A DNA stretch of 64,000 bases from Kocuria rhizophila DC2201 (GTDB lineage Bacteria > Actinomycetota > Actinomycetes > Actinomycetales > Micrococcaceae), in assembly GCF_000010285.1 (NCBI RefSeq), contig NC_010617.1:2294001-2358000 (forward strand), given 5' to 3'. The notes under the pieces are model-generated. The model did no database searches. It saw only the letters and a list, made by a program, of their open reading frames with translations, and was not told where the DNA came from. Shown here one piece after another: positions 1 through 8,424 of this stretch. Position 1 is the stretch's first letter; each line of letters opens with the position of its first letter. The position numbers were made by a program, and so were the translations under genes.

Positions 1-713
1 TCCTCCAGCGCCGTGCGGGACCAGCCGCTGCCGAGCTGCCTCCGGTCGAAGCGCTCCACCAGCAACCCGGGAACCCCGTGGCGGTCCACCACCGTCTGCG
101 CAGTGGCCACCGGGATCCTGAGCTGCCTCGCGGCGGCGAGGTGGAGCGCTTCGTTGGCCACGAGGTGGACGTGCTCCGGGGGATCGAGCTTGAGGATGTA
201 TCGCTTCTCCGCTGCCGCCACGGGTGCCGTGAGCATCGACGCGCTGGCCTTCTCCTGGACACCCGGCAGGGCGTGGAGATCCAGAGCGGTGGCGAGCCGT
301 GAGAAGTCGACGTTTTTCAGGTGAGCGGTGTCGACCAGCGGCTCGGGCTCGGCCGGAGGGGTCCCGGCGGGGACCACCTGGACGTCTCCCGGGGCATCGG
401 CCCCCACGGCCATGAGAAGGGAGAGCTCGTCGTCGGGACTCGTCTTAATCGCGTTCCGCAGGACGGTCAGACGGTGCCCTTCCGGCAACAGTCCCGCGAA
501 GAACGCGGGGACCCCGCCCGAGGCCGTGGTCACGGGCGTCTCCTTGACGGGAAGCGTCGTCGCCACCGGTGGGCCGCCCTGCTGCCCGTAGTTCCCGTCG
601 TAGGTGAACACGGTGCTCGCGCCGTCGCCCCGTTCCAGTCGGGCCGCCAACCGCCCAGCCTTGTAGACGTCCGCCGCACGGACCGAGCGCAGGTGCTGCA
701 CGTCTGCCGTCAT
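1..713 (-). CDS. hipA: HipA-family serine/threonine kinase toxin (3' end outside window)
   Basis: Reads from ATG at 713 without a stop to the window edge, so the C-terminal part is missing. HipA kinases phosphorylate a translation target (glutamyl-tRNA synthetase in E. coli) and are neutralised by the HipB antitoxin. The first ~110 residues look like the HipA N-terminal subdomain (VYKAGRLAARLERG near the start, then FFAGLLPEGHRL). The kinase part begins around residue 150 with QEKASASML and contains LKLDPPEH and LLVERFDRR, all typical of HipA_C. The start codon overlaps the hipB stop as ATGA, so the two are translationally coupled. The catalytic loop lies beyond the window, so activity cannot be judged. 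Confidence 0.9.
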   Translation of the reverse strand, partial: MTADVQHLRSVRAADVYKAGRLAARLERGDGASTVFTYDGNYGQQGGPPVATTLPVKETPVTTASGGVPAFFAGLLPEGHRLTVLRNAIKTSPDDELSLLMAVGADAPGDVQVVPAGTPPAEPEPLVDTAHLKNVDFSRLATALDLHALPGVQEKASASMLTAPVAAAEKRYILKLDPPEHVHLVANEALHLAAARQLRIPVATAQTVVDRHGVPGLLVERFDRRQLGSGWSRTALE

Positions 714-907
714 GCCACGCTCACCCGCAGACCGAGCACACCGGCCGTGGCGACGAGGGCGGCCACCGTGGGGTTGCCCCGTCCCGTCTCGATGGCGCGC
801 ACCGTCCTCTCGGAGACGCCAGAGAGGTCCGCGAGGTCCTTCTGGGTGAGCCCCGCCTCGCGACGTGCTCGCCGGATGGCCCCGCCGGGCTCCATGATCC
901 CCTGCAT
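710..907 (-). CDS. hipB: HipB-like XRE-family antitoxin
   Basis: A 65-residue protein that is almost entirely one helix-turn-helix domain: AIRRARREAGLTQKDLADLS, then SERTVRAIETGRGNPTV. It would bind HipA and repress the operon. I place the start at 907 because GGAGGAG lies about 5 bases upstream; an in-frame ATG at 895 is a weaker alternative, and longer versions would run through the operator. Its stop overlaps the hipA start (ATGA). Palindromes at 920-933, 980-993 and 1040-1053 are the likely binding sites. Confidence 0.88.
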   Translation of the reverse strand: MQGIMEPGGAIRRARREAGLTQKDLADLSGVSERTVRAIETGRGNPTVAALVATAGVLGLRVSVA

Positions 908-919
908 CAGTCCTCCTCC

Positions 920-933
920 GGCAAATAGTTGCC
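920..933. promoter_or_regulatory. Putative HipB operator O1
   Basis: Perfect inverted repeat GGCAA-N4-TTGCC lying directly upstream of the hipB ribosome binding site, where a bound repressor would block transcription. It is the first of three related palindromes spaced exactly 60 bp apart. Confidence 0.7.
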
Positions 934-979
934 GATTTCGATTCAGTGGACCCCATTCTGCCGCCAAACCTGGCAAACC

Positions 980-993
980 GGCAAGATGTTGCC
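980..993. promoter_or_regulatory. Putative HipB operator O2
   Basis: GGCAA-GATG-TTGCC, 60 bp from O1. The flanks (TGGC upstream, CTGGG downstream) are shared with the copy at 1040-1053, suggesting duplication of a longer unit. Confidence 0.65.
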
Positions 994-1005
994 TTTCTGG
1001 GCTCC

Positions 1006-1016
1006 GCGGCGTCGTC
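1006..1016 (-). repeat. GACGACGCCGC copy, intergenic (hipBA control region)
   Basis: Exact 11-mer between operator O2 and O3. Confidence 0.85.
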
Positions 1017-1034
1017 AAACGCACCCGAGGTGGC

Positions 1035-2258
1035 CTATCGGCAGGATGCTGCCGCTCTGGGCAGGAAGGTCAGCGCGAGCACCACGGCCGCCACGATCAA
1101 CCCCGCGATGCACAGCACCGCCCCGTTCCACCCCGCGGCGGTGAAAGGGACGCCCACCGCGTAGCCGAGCACCGACGATCCCCCGTAGTAGAGCAGGGTG
1201 TACAGCGACGACGCCTGGGCGCGCCCCTCTGTGGCGAGGGCGGGAACCCACCCGTTGGCCACGGAGTGCGCCGCGAAGAACCCGGCCGTGAACACGAGCA
1301 GCCCCGCCACAATCACGGGCAGCCACGGCACGGCGGTGAGCAGCAGTCCGGCGAGCATCACCAGGGCGGATCCGAGCAGCACGGGGCGGCGTCCGAACCG
1401 CCCCGCGAGGCCGCCGGCCCGTGCAGAGGACCATGTGCCGGAGAGGTACGCCAGGAACAGCACCGAGATCACGCTCTGCGGCACGCTGTACGGGGCCTCG
1501 CCCAGGTGGAAGCCGATGTAGTTGTAGACGGCCACGAACCCGCCCATGAGCAGGAAGCCCTGCAGGTAGAGCGTGAACAGCCGCCGGTCCCGGAGGTTGA
1601 GCCACAGGTGGGAGGGCAGTCCCTGCTCACCCGTGAGCCGCACCGGTTGGGGCGTGAACCCGCGCTGCCGTGGCGCGAGCACGATGAACACCACCGCAGC
1701 CGCCGCGGCGAGTAGGGCAACGACGGAGGTGCCCACCCGCCAACCGAAGAAGTCCGCGAGGGGTGCGGCGACGATCCGCCCGAACAGTCCGCCCAGGCTG
1801 GTCCCGGAGATGTAGGTCCCGGCGGCCACTGCGCCGTAGCGGGGGCTGACCTCCTCCGCGAGATAGGCCATGGCCACCGCCGGGATGCCGCCCAGGGTCA
1901 TGCCCTCCACAAACCGCAGGGCCACCAACGCCTCGAACGTGGGCATGAACCCCATGAGCACGCCCAGGCACGTGGCCGCCACGACGGCGATCACCATGGC
2001 CCGCAGCCGCCCCCACCGGTCCGAGACGAGCGACCACGGGATCACTCCCACCGCGAGCCCCAGCGTGGCCGCAGAGACGGCGAGCGCGGACTGGGCGGCG
2101 TCCACGTGCAGGTCCTCGGCCATGATGGGAAGCACGCCCTGCACCGAGTACAGCTGCGCGAACGTGGCCACGCCCGCGCACAGCAGCGCCACAAGGATGC
2201 GCCGATAGCCCGAGCTCCCCCTGTCGTAGCCCTCCCACACCCTGCGTGACGATCCCAT
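1035..2258 (-). CDS. MFS transporter, YnfM-like efflux pump
   Basis: 407 residues with about 12 hydrophobic segments. The A-motif-like loop SLVSDRWGRLRAM is near residue 75 and its second-half counterpart LAGRFGRRPVLLG near 285. The family exports small drugs or metabolites by proton antiport; no substrate can be read from the sequence. I chose ATG 2258 because AGGAGGT stands 9 bases upstream; the reading frame is open to 2387, but the extra residues are Arg-rich and lack a ribosome binding site. The final codons carry one of the hipBA palindromes. Confidence 0.85.
   Translation of the reverse strand: MGSSRRVWEGYDRGSSGYRRILVALLCAGVATFAQLYSVQGVLPIMAEDLHVDAAQSALAVSAATLGLAVGVIPWSLVSDRWGRLRAMVIAVVAATCLGVLMGFMPTFEALVALRFVEGMTLGGIPAVAMAYLAEEVSPRYGAVAAGTYISGTSLGGLFGRIVAAPLADFFGWRVGTSVVALLAAAAAVVFIVLAPRQRGFTPQPVRLTGEQGLPSHLWLNLRDRRLFTLYLQGFLLMGGFVAVYNYIGFHLGEAPYSVPQSVISVLFLAYLSGTWSSARAGGLAGRFGRRPVLLGSALVMLAGLLLTAVPWLPVIVAGLLVFTAGFFAAHSVANGWVPALATEGRAQASSLYTLLYYGGSSVLGYAVGVPFTAAGWNGAVLCIAGLIVAAVVLALTFLPRAAASCR
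1040..1053. promoter_or_regulatory. Putative HipB operator O3, inside the 3' end of the MFS gene
   Basis: GGCAG-GATG-CTGCC, a symmetrical variant (A to G and T to C in both arms) 60 bp from O2. It overlaps the last codons of the neighbouring MFS gene, so it is under both coding and operator constraint. Confidence 0.55.
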
Positions 2259-2454
2259 ACCCGGGTGCACCTCCTGCTGCGACTGTCCTGCCCGGGCAGC
2301 TGCGTCTTCCCGGGCCCGGCCGTACCATTCGTGCACGACCTCGGCCAGGGTACGCCCGGTGCGCGCCCGGGCCCGGGCCACTCCCACGCGAGGTTTCCGT
2401 GCGGCGCCGTGCAGGAGTCACGCGGAAGCGGCGGTACCGCCCCGGACACGACGA

Positions 2455-2486
2455 CGCCCGCGTCCTCCCTGGGGAGGACGCGGGCG
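2455..2486. terminator. Strong hairpin terminator after the SRPBCC gene
   Basis: Perfect 14-bp stem (CGCCCGCGTCCTCC and its complement) closed by a CTGG loop, 41 bp past the stop of the SRPBCC gene. There is no U-tract, as is usual in high-GC actinobacteria. Confidence 0.8.
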
Positions 2487-2526
2487 AACGGTCATTCTGG
2501 TGCGGGGCACGCCGCTCCGCGCAGTG

Positions 2527-2991
2527 TCAGGAGCCGGCGACGGTGGAGGCAAGCCGCTCGAGGGACTCCTCCAGAACCTTCTCGCCGAAGAGCGGGAAGC
2601 TGATCTTCTTCGTCACCTTGGGGTTGGCGTGCTCCCACGAGTAGGTGAGGGTCACGGTGGTGGAGTCCGAGCCCTCGGGCTGCAGCTCGTACATCCACTC
2701 CCAGCCGTTGTCCTCCACGGTGGTGCCCTCGGGGCAGGGCTTCCACGCGATGAGCTTGTTGGGGTCAAGACCGGTGACGTGGTTCTCCGTCTTGTAGTCC
2801 CCGCCCATCATCTCGGCGTGCATGTTCATCACGAAGACGTCGCCGACGTTCTGGATGCGCTGGTCCGTGCCGGAGACGACGGTCCCGGAGGCGTCCAGGT
2901 CGGGGTGCTTGGCGGGCAGTGTCAAGACCTCGAAGATCTCCTCCGCCGGGGCGTCGATGACACGGCTGACGGTAATGCTCTTCTCGCTCAC
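2527..2991 (-). CDS. SRPBCC-fold (polyketide cyclase/START-like) protein
   Basis: 154 residues. It opens with ITVSRVIDAPAEEIFEVLT, the classic first strand and helix of the SRPBCC hydrophobic-ligand fold, and has VTGLDPNKLIAWKP in the middle and a C-terminal amphipathic helix (FGEKVLEESLERLASTV). Such proteins bind lipids or small hydrophobic molecules; the ligand is unknown. GTG 2991 is preceded by GGAGGT at 6 bases. The longer open frame upstream is out of character with the family. Single gene with its own terminator. Confidence 0.85.
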   Translation of the reverse strand: MSEKSITVSRVIDAPAEEIFEVLTLPAKHPDLDASGTVVSGTDQRIQNVGDVFVMNMHAEMMGGDYKTENHVTGLDPNKLIAWKPCPEGTTVEDNGWEWMYELQPEGSDSTTVTLTYSWEHANPKVTKKISFPLFGEKVLEESLERLASTVAGS

Positions 2992-3058
2992 GAGGTACCT
3001 CCTATGTGGTGACGTGTCTCTGTTCCGTTTCAGAGTAGCCAGGACCGGGGCTGGGTGT

Positions 3059-3997
3059 TCAAGTGTTTTTGCGGTGGGCGAAGAACCTCGCGCCGTTCGG
3101 GCGGCCTGCTGGCCCGGGCCGCGGTGGCTGCGCGGGCCCCGGCCGCGGCGCCTTCTCCGGCTGACCGGCCAGCTGTGCGAGGCCCAGCAGGTGGTGGGCG
3201 AACCCGAGCTCGGCGCGACCCTCGAACCGCGCGGAGGTGATCGCCCGGATCCGGTCCGTGGCCTCGATACGCGCTCCCGTCCGGTGCAGCGCGGCCGCGA
3301 GTGCCTCGTCCTCGCTGCACTCCAGTGGCGGAAAGCCCCCGGCGCGTTCGTAGCACGCCGCGCGAACCCCCATGCTGGCGGCATGGATGTGCGGGTGGCC
3401 CTCCGCAAGCGTGTGCTCCCGCTGCCACAGGCGGTACACGGCCACCGGGCACTCCGCGGGGTCCGGTTCCACGGTGCCGAGGACCGCATCCACCCCGTGC
3501 GCCGCGCGCCCCAGCTGGTACGTCAGCCAGTGTGCGGGCACGGCGGTGTCCGCGTCCGTGGACGCGATCCACTCCGGCCGACTGTTCGCCAGGGCCCACG
3601 ACGCCGCGGCCGCCCGGGCCCCGCCCGCGCTGCGCCACGTCCCCGTCACCACCTCCAGCCGCGCTACCTCTGCAGCCAGTCCCGACGCCGCCCACGCGGT
3701 CCTCGCGCGTTCCACCGTGCGATCGGTGCACGCGTCCGCGGCGAGCACCACCGTCACGTGGAGCGGCGTGGACACGACGGGTGCGGCGGGGGGCGACGGC
3801 TGGGCGACGGCGTCTTTGCCCGGTCCCGCAGGCTCCGGCATCGCAGAGCTGGGCAGGGGTGTGGCTCGCGACGGCGTCCCCGTCATGCCGGTCACGGCGC
3901 AGGCCGACGCGATGGCCGCCGCCACCGACGTGATGCACCGCCCCACGCGCTGCTCCTCGTTGCAGGCCGGGACGACCACGGCCACCCGGTGGATCAC
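3059..3997 (-). CDS. Family 2 glycosyltransferase
   Basis: 312 residues of GT-A fold. The N-terminus is VAVVVPACNEEQRVG; the metal-binding motif is in WIASTDADTAVPAHW (DAD), and a likely acceptor loop is GGFPPLECSEDEALA. A ~35-residue Pro/Ala/Ser insertion separates the first and second strands. The GTG start overlaps the stop of the PIG-L/methyltransferase gene (GTGA), placing it last in a three-gene operon (6767 to 3059). That combination suggests synthesis of a small glycosylated, deacylated, methylated compound; this is inference. Confidence 0.85.
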   Translation of the reverse strand: MIHRVAVVVPACNEEQRVGRCITSVAAAIASACAVTGMTGTPSRATPLPSSAMPEPAGPGKDAVAQPSPPAAPVVSTPLHVTVVLAADACTDRTVERARTAWAASGLAAEVARLEVVTGTWRSAGGARAAAASWALANSRPEWIASTDADTAVPAHWLTYQLGRAAHGVDAVLGTVEPDPAECPVAVYRLWQREHTLAEGHPHIHAASMGVRAACYERAGGFPPLECSEDEALAAALHRTGARIEATDRIRAITSARFEGRAELGFAHHLLGLAQLAGQPEKAPRPGPAQPPRPGPAGRPNGARFFAHRKNT

Positions 3998-5331
3998 GGC
4001 TCGTCCCGAGGCACGAGGCCGAAGATCTCCAGTTCGAAGTCCCGCTCGCGGTGGCTCACCACGCGCCGCAGCTCCGGGCGGCGGCGGGCCTCACGGTGCA
4101 CGTCCGCACCGTCCAGCGGCCAGTCCGCGATGGGGTGACGCCAGTGGCACAGCACCAGGTGCCCGTCCGGTCGCAGAGCGGCCACGCAACGCCCGAGCAG
4201 CTCGTGCCACTGCGCGGGAGAGCAGAAGTAGCCCATCTCGCTCACGACCACCAGATCCCGGCCGGTCCAGTCCTCACGCCAGTCCGCGGGCAGCACGGCG
4301 TGGACGAGCTCGACGTTCGCGAGGTCCTCCTCCGCGAGCCGTGCGCGGGCGGCGCGCAGGGCGACATCGCTCGCGTCCACCGCGGTCACGGTACCCGCCC
4401 GCCGGGCGAGCTCCGCCGTGAGCGCGCCCGTGGAGCAGCCGATGTCGAGCACGCGGTCGTAGTGCTGCCAGGGCAGGCTCGCGAGCAGCACCTCTCGCTT
4501 GCGCCGCTCGTACCAGGAGGTATCCACGTCCCAGGGGTCCGCAGCGTCGGAGTGCACGCGGTCGAACACTGCAGACTGGTCCGGGGCGGCCAGCACGAAG
4601 AGCTCGGCGGGGCGGTCGAAGTGCGCGAGCACGTGGGGGCCCAGCAGCACCTCGTCACCGGGCCGGTCCGAGAGCGGGTGCACCTGCGTGACGTGGTGGG
4701 CCAGGGCGTCCCGCTTGGCCGCGCGGTCCTCCCCCGACAGCGGCACCCGCACCAGACCGCGCGGCAGGCGGGTGGGCGAACCCCAGTGCCAGAACCACAC
4801 GGGGTACTGCACGCAGCGCACACCCCGCGCACCGGCGGCGCGGGTCACCGTGCGGGCGAGCACCTCGTGGTCGGTGTGCCCGTCCCGCTCCCACGTGCAG
4901 ACCACCAGGGGCTTCTCCCCCTGCTCCGCCCACGCGAGGTGCTCGGCGACGGGGGCCTGCAGCTGCTCCTCGGTGAGGCCACCGTCCGTCAGGGACAGGT
5001 ACACGGGTGGCGTGTGCTGCCCGGTCAGGGTCCGCACCGCGGCGGCCAGCTCCTCGTGGCGCAGCCGCGCGAGCTCGTCCGGCGTGAACGTGGTGGAGTC
5101 CGGATGGGAGTTCTCCCCGAGGGTCGCCACGACCACGCGCACCTCCGCACCCTGCCGCGCGAGCCGGTGCACGGTGCCGCCCGCGCCGAGGGTCTCGTCG
5201 TCCGGGTGCGCGGCGAACACGACGGCGCGGTCCACCCCCGCGAGGTCCAGCTCCGGGGCGCGGTGCAGGGCGCCGCAGCGGGCCCAGTCCTCCTCCGGGG
5301 TGCCCGGATCCCGGTGGTCGAAGGTCACCAC
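3994..5331 (-). CDS. Fused PIG-L deacetylase and SAM methyltransferase
   Basis: 445 residues with two domains. Residues ~30-230 are a PIG-L/LmbE zinc N-deacetylase: VFAAHPDDETLGAGG carries the AHPDDE zinc motif and DGHTDHEVLA supplies the second metal His. Residues ~265-445 are a class I methyltransferase of NodS type: SWYERRKREVLLASLP, then the SAM motif VLDIGCSTGALTAELARR and VVVSEMGYF. The order deacetylate-then-N-methylate resembles NodB/NodS chemistry on amino sugars. It lies between an acyl-CoA dehydrogenase and a GT2, with overlaps at both ends. The start is GTG 5331, or GTG 5328 if the usual GTGA overlap is used. Confidence 0.88.
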   Translation of the reverse strand: MVTFDHRDPGTPEEDWARCGALHRAPELDLAGVDRAVVFAAHPDDETLGAGGTVHRLARQGAEVRVVVATLGENSHPDSTTFTPDELARLRHEELAAAVRTLTGQHTPPVYLSLTDGGLTEEQLQAPVAEHLAWAEQGEKPLVVCTWERDGHTDHEVLARTVTRAAGARGVRCVQYPVWFWHWGSPTRLPRGLVRVPLSGEDRAAKRDALAHHVTQVHPLSDRPGDEVLLGPHVLAHFDRPAELFVLAAPDQSAVFDRVHSDAADPWDVDTSWYERRKREVLLASLPWQHYDRVLDIGCSTGALTAELARRAGTVTAVDASDVALRAARARLAEEDLANVELVHAVLPADWREDWTGRDLVVVSEMGYFCSPAQWHELLGRCVAALRPDGHLVLCHWRHPIADWPLDGADVHREARRRPELRRVVSHRERDFELEIFGLVPRDEP

Positions 5332-6767
5332 GGGGTGTCCTCGGGAGCGGCTCCGGCACTGGGAACGGCCCCGGACGTTCCCGAGGCCCGTCTTTCGGCG
5401 GCTGAGCGCGCCGCCCGCGCGGCGGAGATCGCGGCGGGCCCGGAAGCGCCCTCGGCTGGTGATGGTTCGTCCAGGACCGGTTCGCCCGCTCCGGGCCCCC
5501 GCTGCGCGGCGTCATCGACCCGGGCCGAGTCCTCGGCGGCAAGCGCCAGCAGGGCGCGTCCGAGGGCGGCTGTGTCCCGCTCCGCGTGGTCCTGGCGGAT
5601 GTAGACCTGCAGTGACTCCACACGGCGGATGTGCGCGGGGTCCCCGGTGAGCGGGCCGGGGCCCGTGGCGCGGGAGACCACGCGGATCACCGTCTCGGCG
5701 GCGTCGGCCACGGTGCGGCGCACGCGCAGGGCCCAGGCGGCACCGCGGTCCCCGGCGGCGTCGCCCGCGTCCACGGCCGCCGCGGCCTGCTCCAGCACGG
5801 CGCGGGCCGCCCCGAGCGTGAGGTCCAGCTGCCCGAGGGCGGTGAGGGCGGCGTCGTCCACGGGGCGGCGGGGGTGGCGCAGCTGGCGCCACATCAGGTC
5901 CGCGACCGACTGCGCGCCGCCCAGCCAGATGGCGGCCACGCCCATGCCGCCCCACGCGAAACCGGGGCGGGTGAGGTACCACTCGTCCGCGCCGAGCGGC
6001 TCCGCCGGGACGTCCTCGAAGGCCGCGGGCACGGTGACGACCTCCGCGAGCCCGTGCGAGGCCCACTGCTCCACGGGCGCGGGTCGGAACCCGGGGTGGT
6101 CGGTGGCGACCACGAACGCGCGGCGGTGCCCGGTGGGCTCGCCGTGCTCGTCGGTCACGTGCGCCGTGACGACGGCGCGGGTCACGGAGTCCGCGAGCGA
6201 GCACCACGGTTTGGTGCCGGTGAGGGTCCAGGTGGTGCCCGGTTCGTCGGTCGCGCCGGGTGACGGCGTGCGCGCAGTTCCCTCGCGCCCGTCCGGCTCC
6301 GACGACGACGCCGCGCCGCCCCGGTTCTCGGTGGACCCCGGGACCGGCGTGCTGGCCTGCCCCGGGGCACTGCCCGGACGGGGCGACGTCGGGACGGCCT
6401 GGCCCGGCGCGCGGTCCGGAGCGGGCGTCGTCGTCGTCGGCGCGGCAAGCAGGGGGTCCCCCGGGCCCTCGGCGGCCCACACGGCCCAGGTGTCGTGGTC
6501 GGTGGCGAGGTCCGCGCGGCCGGCCTGCCGCAGGATCGCGAGGGCGTCCAGGTGGGGCTCGATGATGCGCGCGTACGCCAGATCGGTGCGCCCGAGACCG
6601 CTCAGTGAGTGCCACAGCTCGGCCGTGCGTCCCTCCCCCGGGGCGGGCAGGTGACGCCCGAGCTCGCGGGCCCGGTCCAGTGCGTGGGCCACGAAGTCCC
6701 GCACGGCCTGCGGATCGGGGACTGCGGCGGGCGGAAGTGGGAGTTCTGCATGCGCGGACACAGCCAT
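5325..6767 (-). CDS. Acyl-CoA dehydrogenase-like protein with a disordered insertion
   Basis: 480 residues. The acyl-CoA dehydrogenase signature is WTLTGTKPWCSLADSVTRAVVTA in the mid-domain, with a helical C-domain after residue 300. About 65 residues of Pro/Ala/Ser/Gly (approximately 108-172, containing GGAASSSEPDG) interrupt the N-terminal and middle domains at a point where relatives have a short loop. The segment encoding AASSS carries an exact GACGACGCCGC copy. First gene of the operon with PIG-L/methyltransferase and GT2, it would introduce a double bond into an acyl group; the substrate is unknown. Confidence 0.82.
   Translation of the reverse strand: MAVSAHAELPLPPAAVPDPQAVRDFVAHALDRARELGRHLPAPGEGRTAELWHSLSGLGRTDLAYARIIEPHLDALAILRQAGRADLATDHDTWAVWAAEGPGDPLLAAPTTTTPAPDRAPGQAVPTSPRPGSAPGQASTPVPGSTENRGGAASSSEPDGREGTARTPSPGATDEPGTTWTLTGTKPWCSLADSVTRAVVTAHVTDEHGEPTGHRRAFVVATDHPGFRPAPVEQWASHGLAEVVTVPAAFEDVPAEPLGADEWYLTRPGFAWGGMGVAAIWLGGAQSVADLMWRQLRHPRRPVDDAALTALGQLDLTLGAARAVLEQAAAAVDAGDAAGDRGAAWALRVRRTVADAAETVIRVVSRATGPGPLTGDPAHIRRVESLQVYIRQDHAERDTAALGRALLALAAEDSARVDDAAQRGPGAGEPVLDEPSPAEGASGPAAISAARAARSAAERRASGTSGAVPSAGAAPEDTPW
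5848..5858 (-). repeat. GACGACGCCGC copy, within the acyl-CoA dehydrogenase
   Basis: Exact 11-mer; encodes DDAA in the C-terminal domain. Confidence 0.8.
6304..6314 (+). repeat. GACGACGCCGC copy, within the disordered insertion of the acyl-CoA dehydrogenase
   Basis: Exact 11-mer preceded by a further GAC; encodes AASSS on the minus strand. Confidence 0.8.
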
Positions 6768-6825
6768 CAGCCTACGTGCAGTGACCGGCGCCTCCGCCGC
6801 ACCCCGCCGGGGGAGGGACGAGCCC

Positions 6826-6831
6826 TACGAT
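6826..6831 (+). promoter_or_regulatory. -10 element for the gntR-family gene
   Basis: TACGAT, 27 bases before the ATG at 6859, in the 91-bp gap between divergent genes. No convincing -35 is visible. Confidence 0.45.
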
Positions 6832-6858
6832 GAGGGCACACGACGGAAAGGCGCACCC

Positions 6859-7227
6859 ATGTTCACGGTCGACCCCCACTCCACCACCCCGGTGTACGCG
6901 CAGCTCGTGGAGTGCGTGCTGCGGGACGTCTCCACCGGCGAGCTCGTGGTGGGCGACCGCATCCCGCCGGTGCGCACACTCGCCTCCGAGCTCGGGCTCT
7001 CCGCCGGGACCGTGGCCAAGGCGTACCGGCAGATGGAAACCCGCGGGATCATCGAGACGCGCGGCCGGAAGGGCACGTTCATCGCGCAGGGCCGCGACGA
7101 CCGGGAGGGCGCGGCGGCACGCGCGGCCGCCGCATACCTGGACGTGGTCGCGGGGCAGCTGCACTACTCACCCGAGGAGTGCATGGCGCTGGTGGAGCGG
7201 GCGCTGGACAGGCGCGCGGCGCGCTGA
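6859..7227 (+). CDS. GntR-family (YtrA-like) transcriptional regulator
   Basis: 122 residues. The winged helix is complete (PVYAQLVECVLRDVSTGELV, then IPPVRTLASELGLSAGTVAK) and is followed by only a short helical tail, as in the YtrA subfamily that usually controls ABC transporters. No transporter is adjacent; the divergent neighbour is the acyl-CoA dehydrogenase operon, which it may control. ATG 6859 follows GGAAAGG at 8 bases; the upstream in-frame extension is not supported. Confidence 0.88.
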   Translation: MFTVDPHSTTPVYAQLVECVLRDVSTGELVVGDRIPPVRTLASELGLSAGTVAKAYRQMETRGIIETRGRKGTFIAQGRDDREGAAARAAAAYLDVVAGQLHYSPEECMALVERALDRRAAR

Positions 7228-7390
7228 GGACCGGAGCGGGCACCCGGTCGCACCGCGAATGAAGGGGATCGCGCGACCGCGCCGGTGCGTGGCCGGCCGT
7301 GGTGCTGTGCTGCCTCCACTGTGCCGCTGACCCCACGCGGCCGCCCCCCGCCCGCGGGCACCCGTCCGGCCGCGCCTAGACTGGTGCCCC

Positions 7391-7780
7391 ATGAAGTCCT
7401 TCGCAGCCCCCGCCCTGCTCGTGGTCACCGCCGTCCTCCAGGCCATGGGGGTCTACCCCTACGTGCAGGACGGCATCACGCTGGCCGGTCAGCTGCTGTT
7501 CCCCATCCTCTTCGCGCTCACGGCCATGTACCTCTCCCGCAAGGGGCGTCCCGGGGTCTTCGGCACGGCCCACATGCTCGTGCTGATCCTCGCGGTGGTG
7601 CTGGTGGTGCTCTCACTCGTGGGCATGAGCCAGCAGCTGCCGTACTTCTACCCCACGATGATCATCTACTACCTGGCGTTCGTGCTGCTGGTGGTGGAGT
7701 GCGGGCTGCGGATCGCCGGGCTGCCCAAGAAGGAGCGTCCCGCGGACCCGCAGCTCGACGACGACGCTCCCGCTCTCTGA
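7391..7780 (+). CDS. Small integral membrane protein, unknown function
   Basis: 129 residues with four hydrophobic segments (approximately 5-20, 30-48, 57-78, 88-110) and an acidic C-terminus (QLDDDAPAL). I do not recognise a family. It lies just 4 bp upstream of the MobA-like gene, so co-transcription is likely, but no functional link is visible. Confidence 0.75.
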   Translation: MKSFAAPALLVVTAVLQAMGVYPYVQDGITLAGQLLFPILFALTAMYLSRKGRPGVFGTAHMLVLILAVVLVVLSLVGMSQQLPYFYPTMIIYYLAFVLLVVECGLRIAGLPKKERPADPQLDDDAPAL

Positions 7781-7784
7781 GCCG

Positions 7785-8405
7785 GTGGTCACCTCCCGCT
7801 GCGCCCACTCCGCGCCCACGGCCGGCCCGCCCGTGGACACCGTGGTGGTCGCCGGTGGCCGCTCCTCCCGCCTCGGGGGAACCCCCAAGGCGCAGCTGCC
7901 CGTGGCGGGCGGCACCCTGCTCTCCCGCACCGTGGCCGCCGCGCTGCCCCTCGGTGCCGTGGTGGTCGTGGGGCCCGAGGATCCCACGCTGCCGCCCAAG
8001 GTGCTCTCCACTCGGGAGGACCCCCCGTTCTCGGGACCGGCCGCCGCGATGGCCGCGGGCGTCGTCGTCCTGAGGGAGCTGCCGGGGCGTGCATCCTGGA
8101 CCGCAGTGCTCGCGTGCGACATGCCGGGCGTGGAGCGCGCGCTGGCGCAGCTGCGCGCGGCGGCCGGGCGGGCGGCGTCGGACGTGGACGGGGTGATGGC
8201 CCTGGGGGAGGACGGCCGGCGCGAGAACCTGGCCGTGGTGGTGCGCACCGCGGCACTGGAACGAGTGCTCTCACAGGTTCCCACGGCGGACGCGTCCGTG
8301 CGCTCCGTGTGGCGCCACCTGAGCTGGGAGGAGGTCACCGTGCCCGCCGGAAGCACCGCGGACGTGGATACGTGGGAAGATGTTCGCAGGCTCGACTCGT
8401 ACTGA
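7785..8405 (+). CDS. MobA-like molybdenum cofactor nucleotidyltransferase
   Basis: 206 residues with the nucleotide-binding loop VVAGGRSSRLGGTPKAQLPV (family pattern LAGGxSxRMGxxK) and the metal site LACDMPGVE. It would transfer GMP or CMP to molybdopterin. It is followed 19 bp later by a MoeA-like gene, which supports a Mo-cofactor role. GTG start; the first ~16 residues precede the fold. Confidence 0.85.
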   Translation: MVTSRCAHSAPTAGPPVDTVVVAGGRSSRLGGTPKAQLPVAGGTLLSRTVAAALPLGAVVVVGPEDPTLPPKVLSTREDPPFSGPAAAMAAGVVVLRELPGRASWTAVLACDMPGVERALAQLRAAAGRAASDVDGVMALGEDGRRENLAVVVRTAALERVLSQVPTADASVRSVWRHLSWEEVTVPAGSTADVDTWEDVRRLDSY

Positions 8406-8424
8406 TTCAGCACGCTGAGGAGAC

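Noticed and set aside
2259-2387. Longer start (2387) for the first MFS gene
   Set aside because: Adds an Arg-rich segment without a ribosome binding site; AGGAGGT is well placed for 2258.
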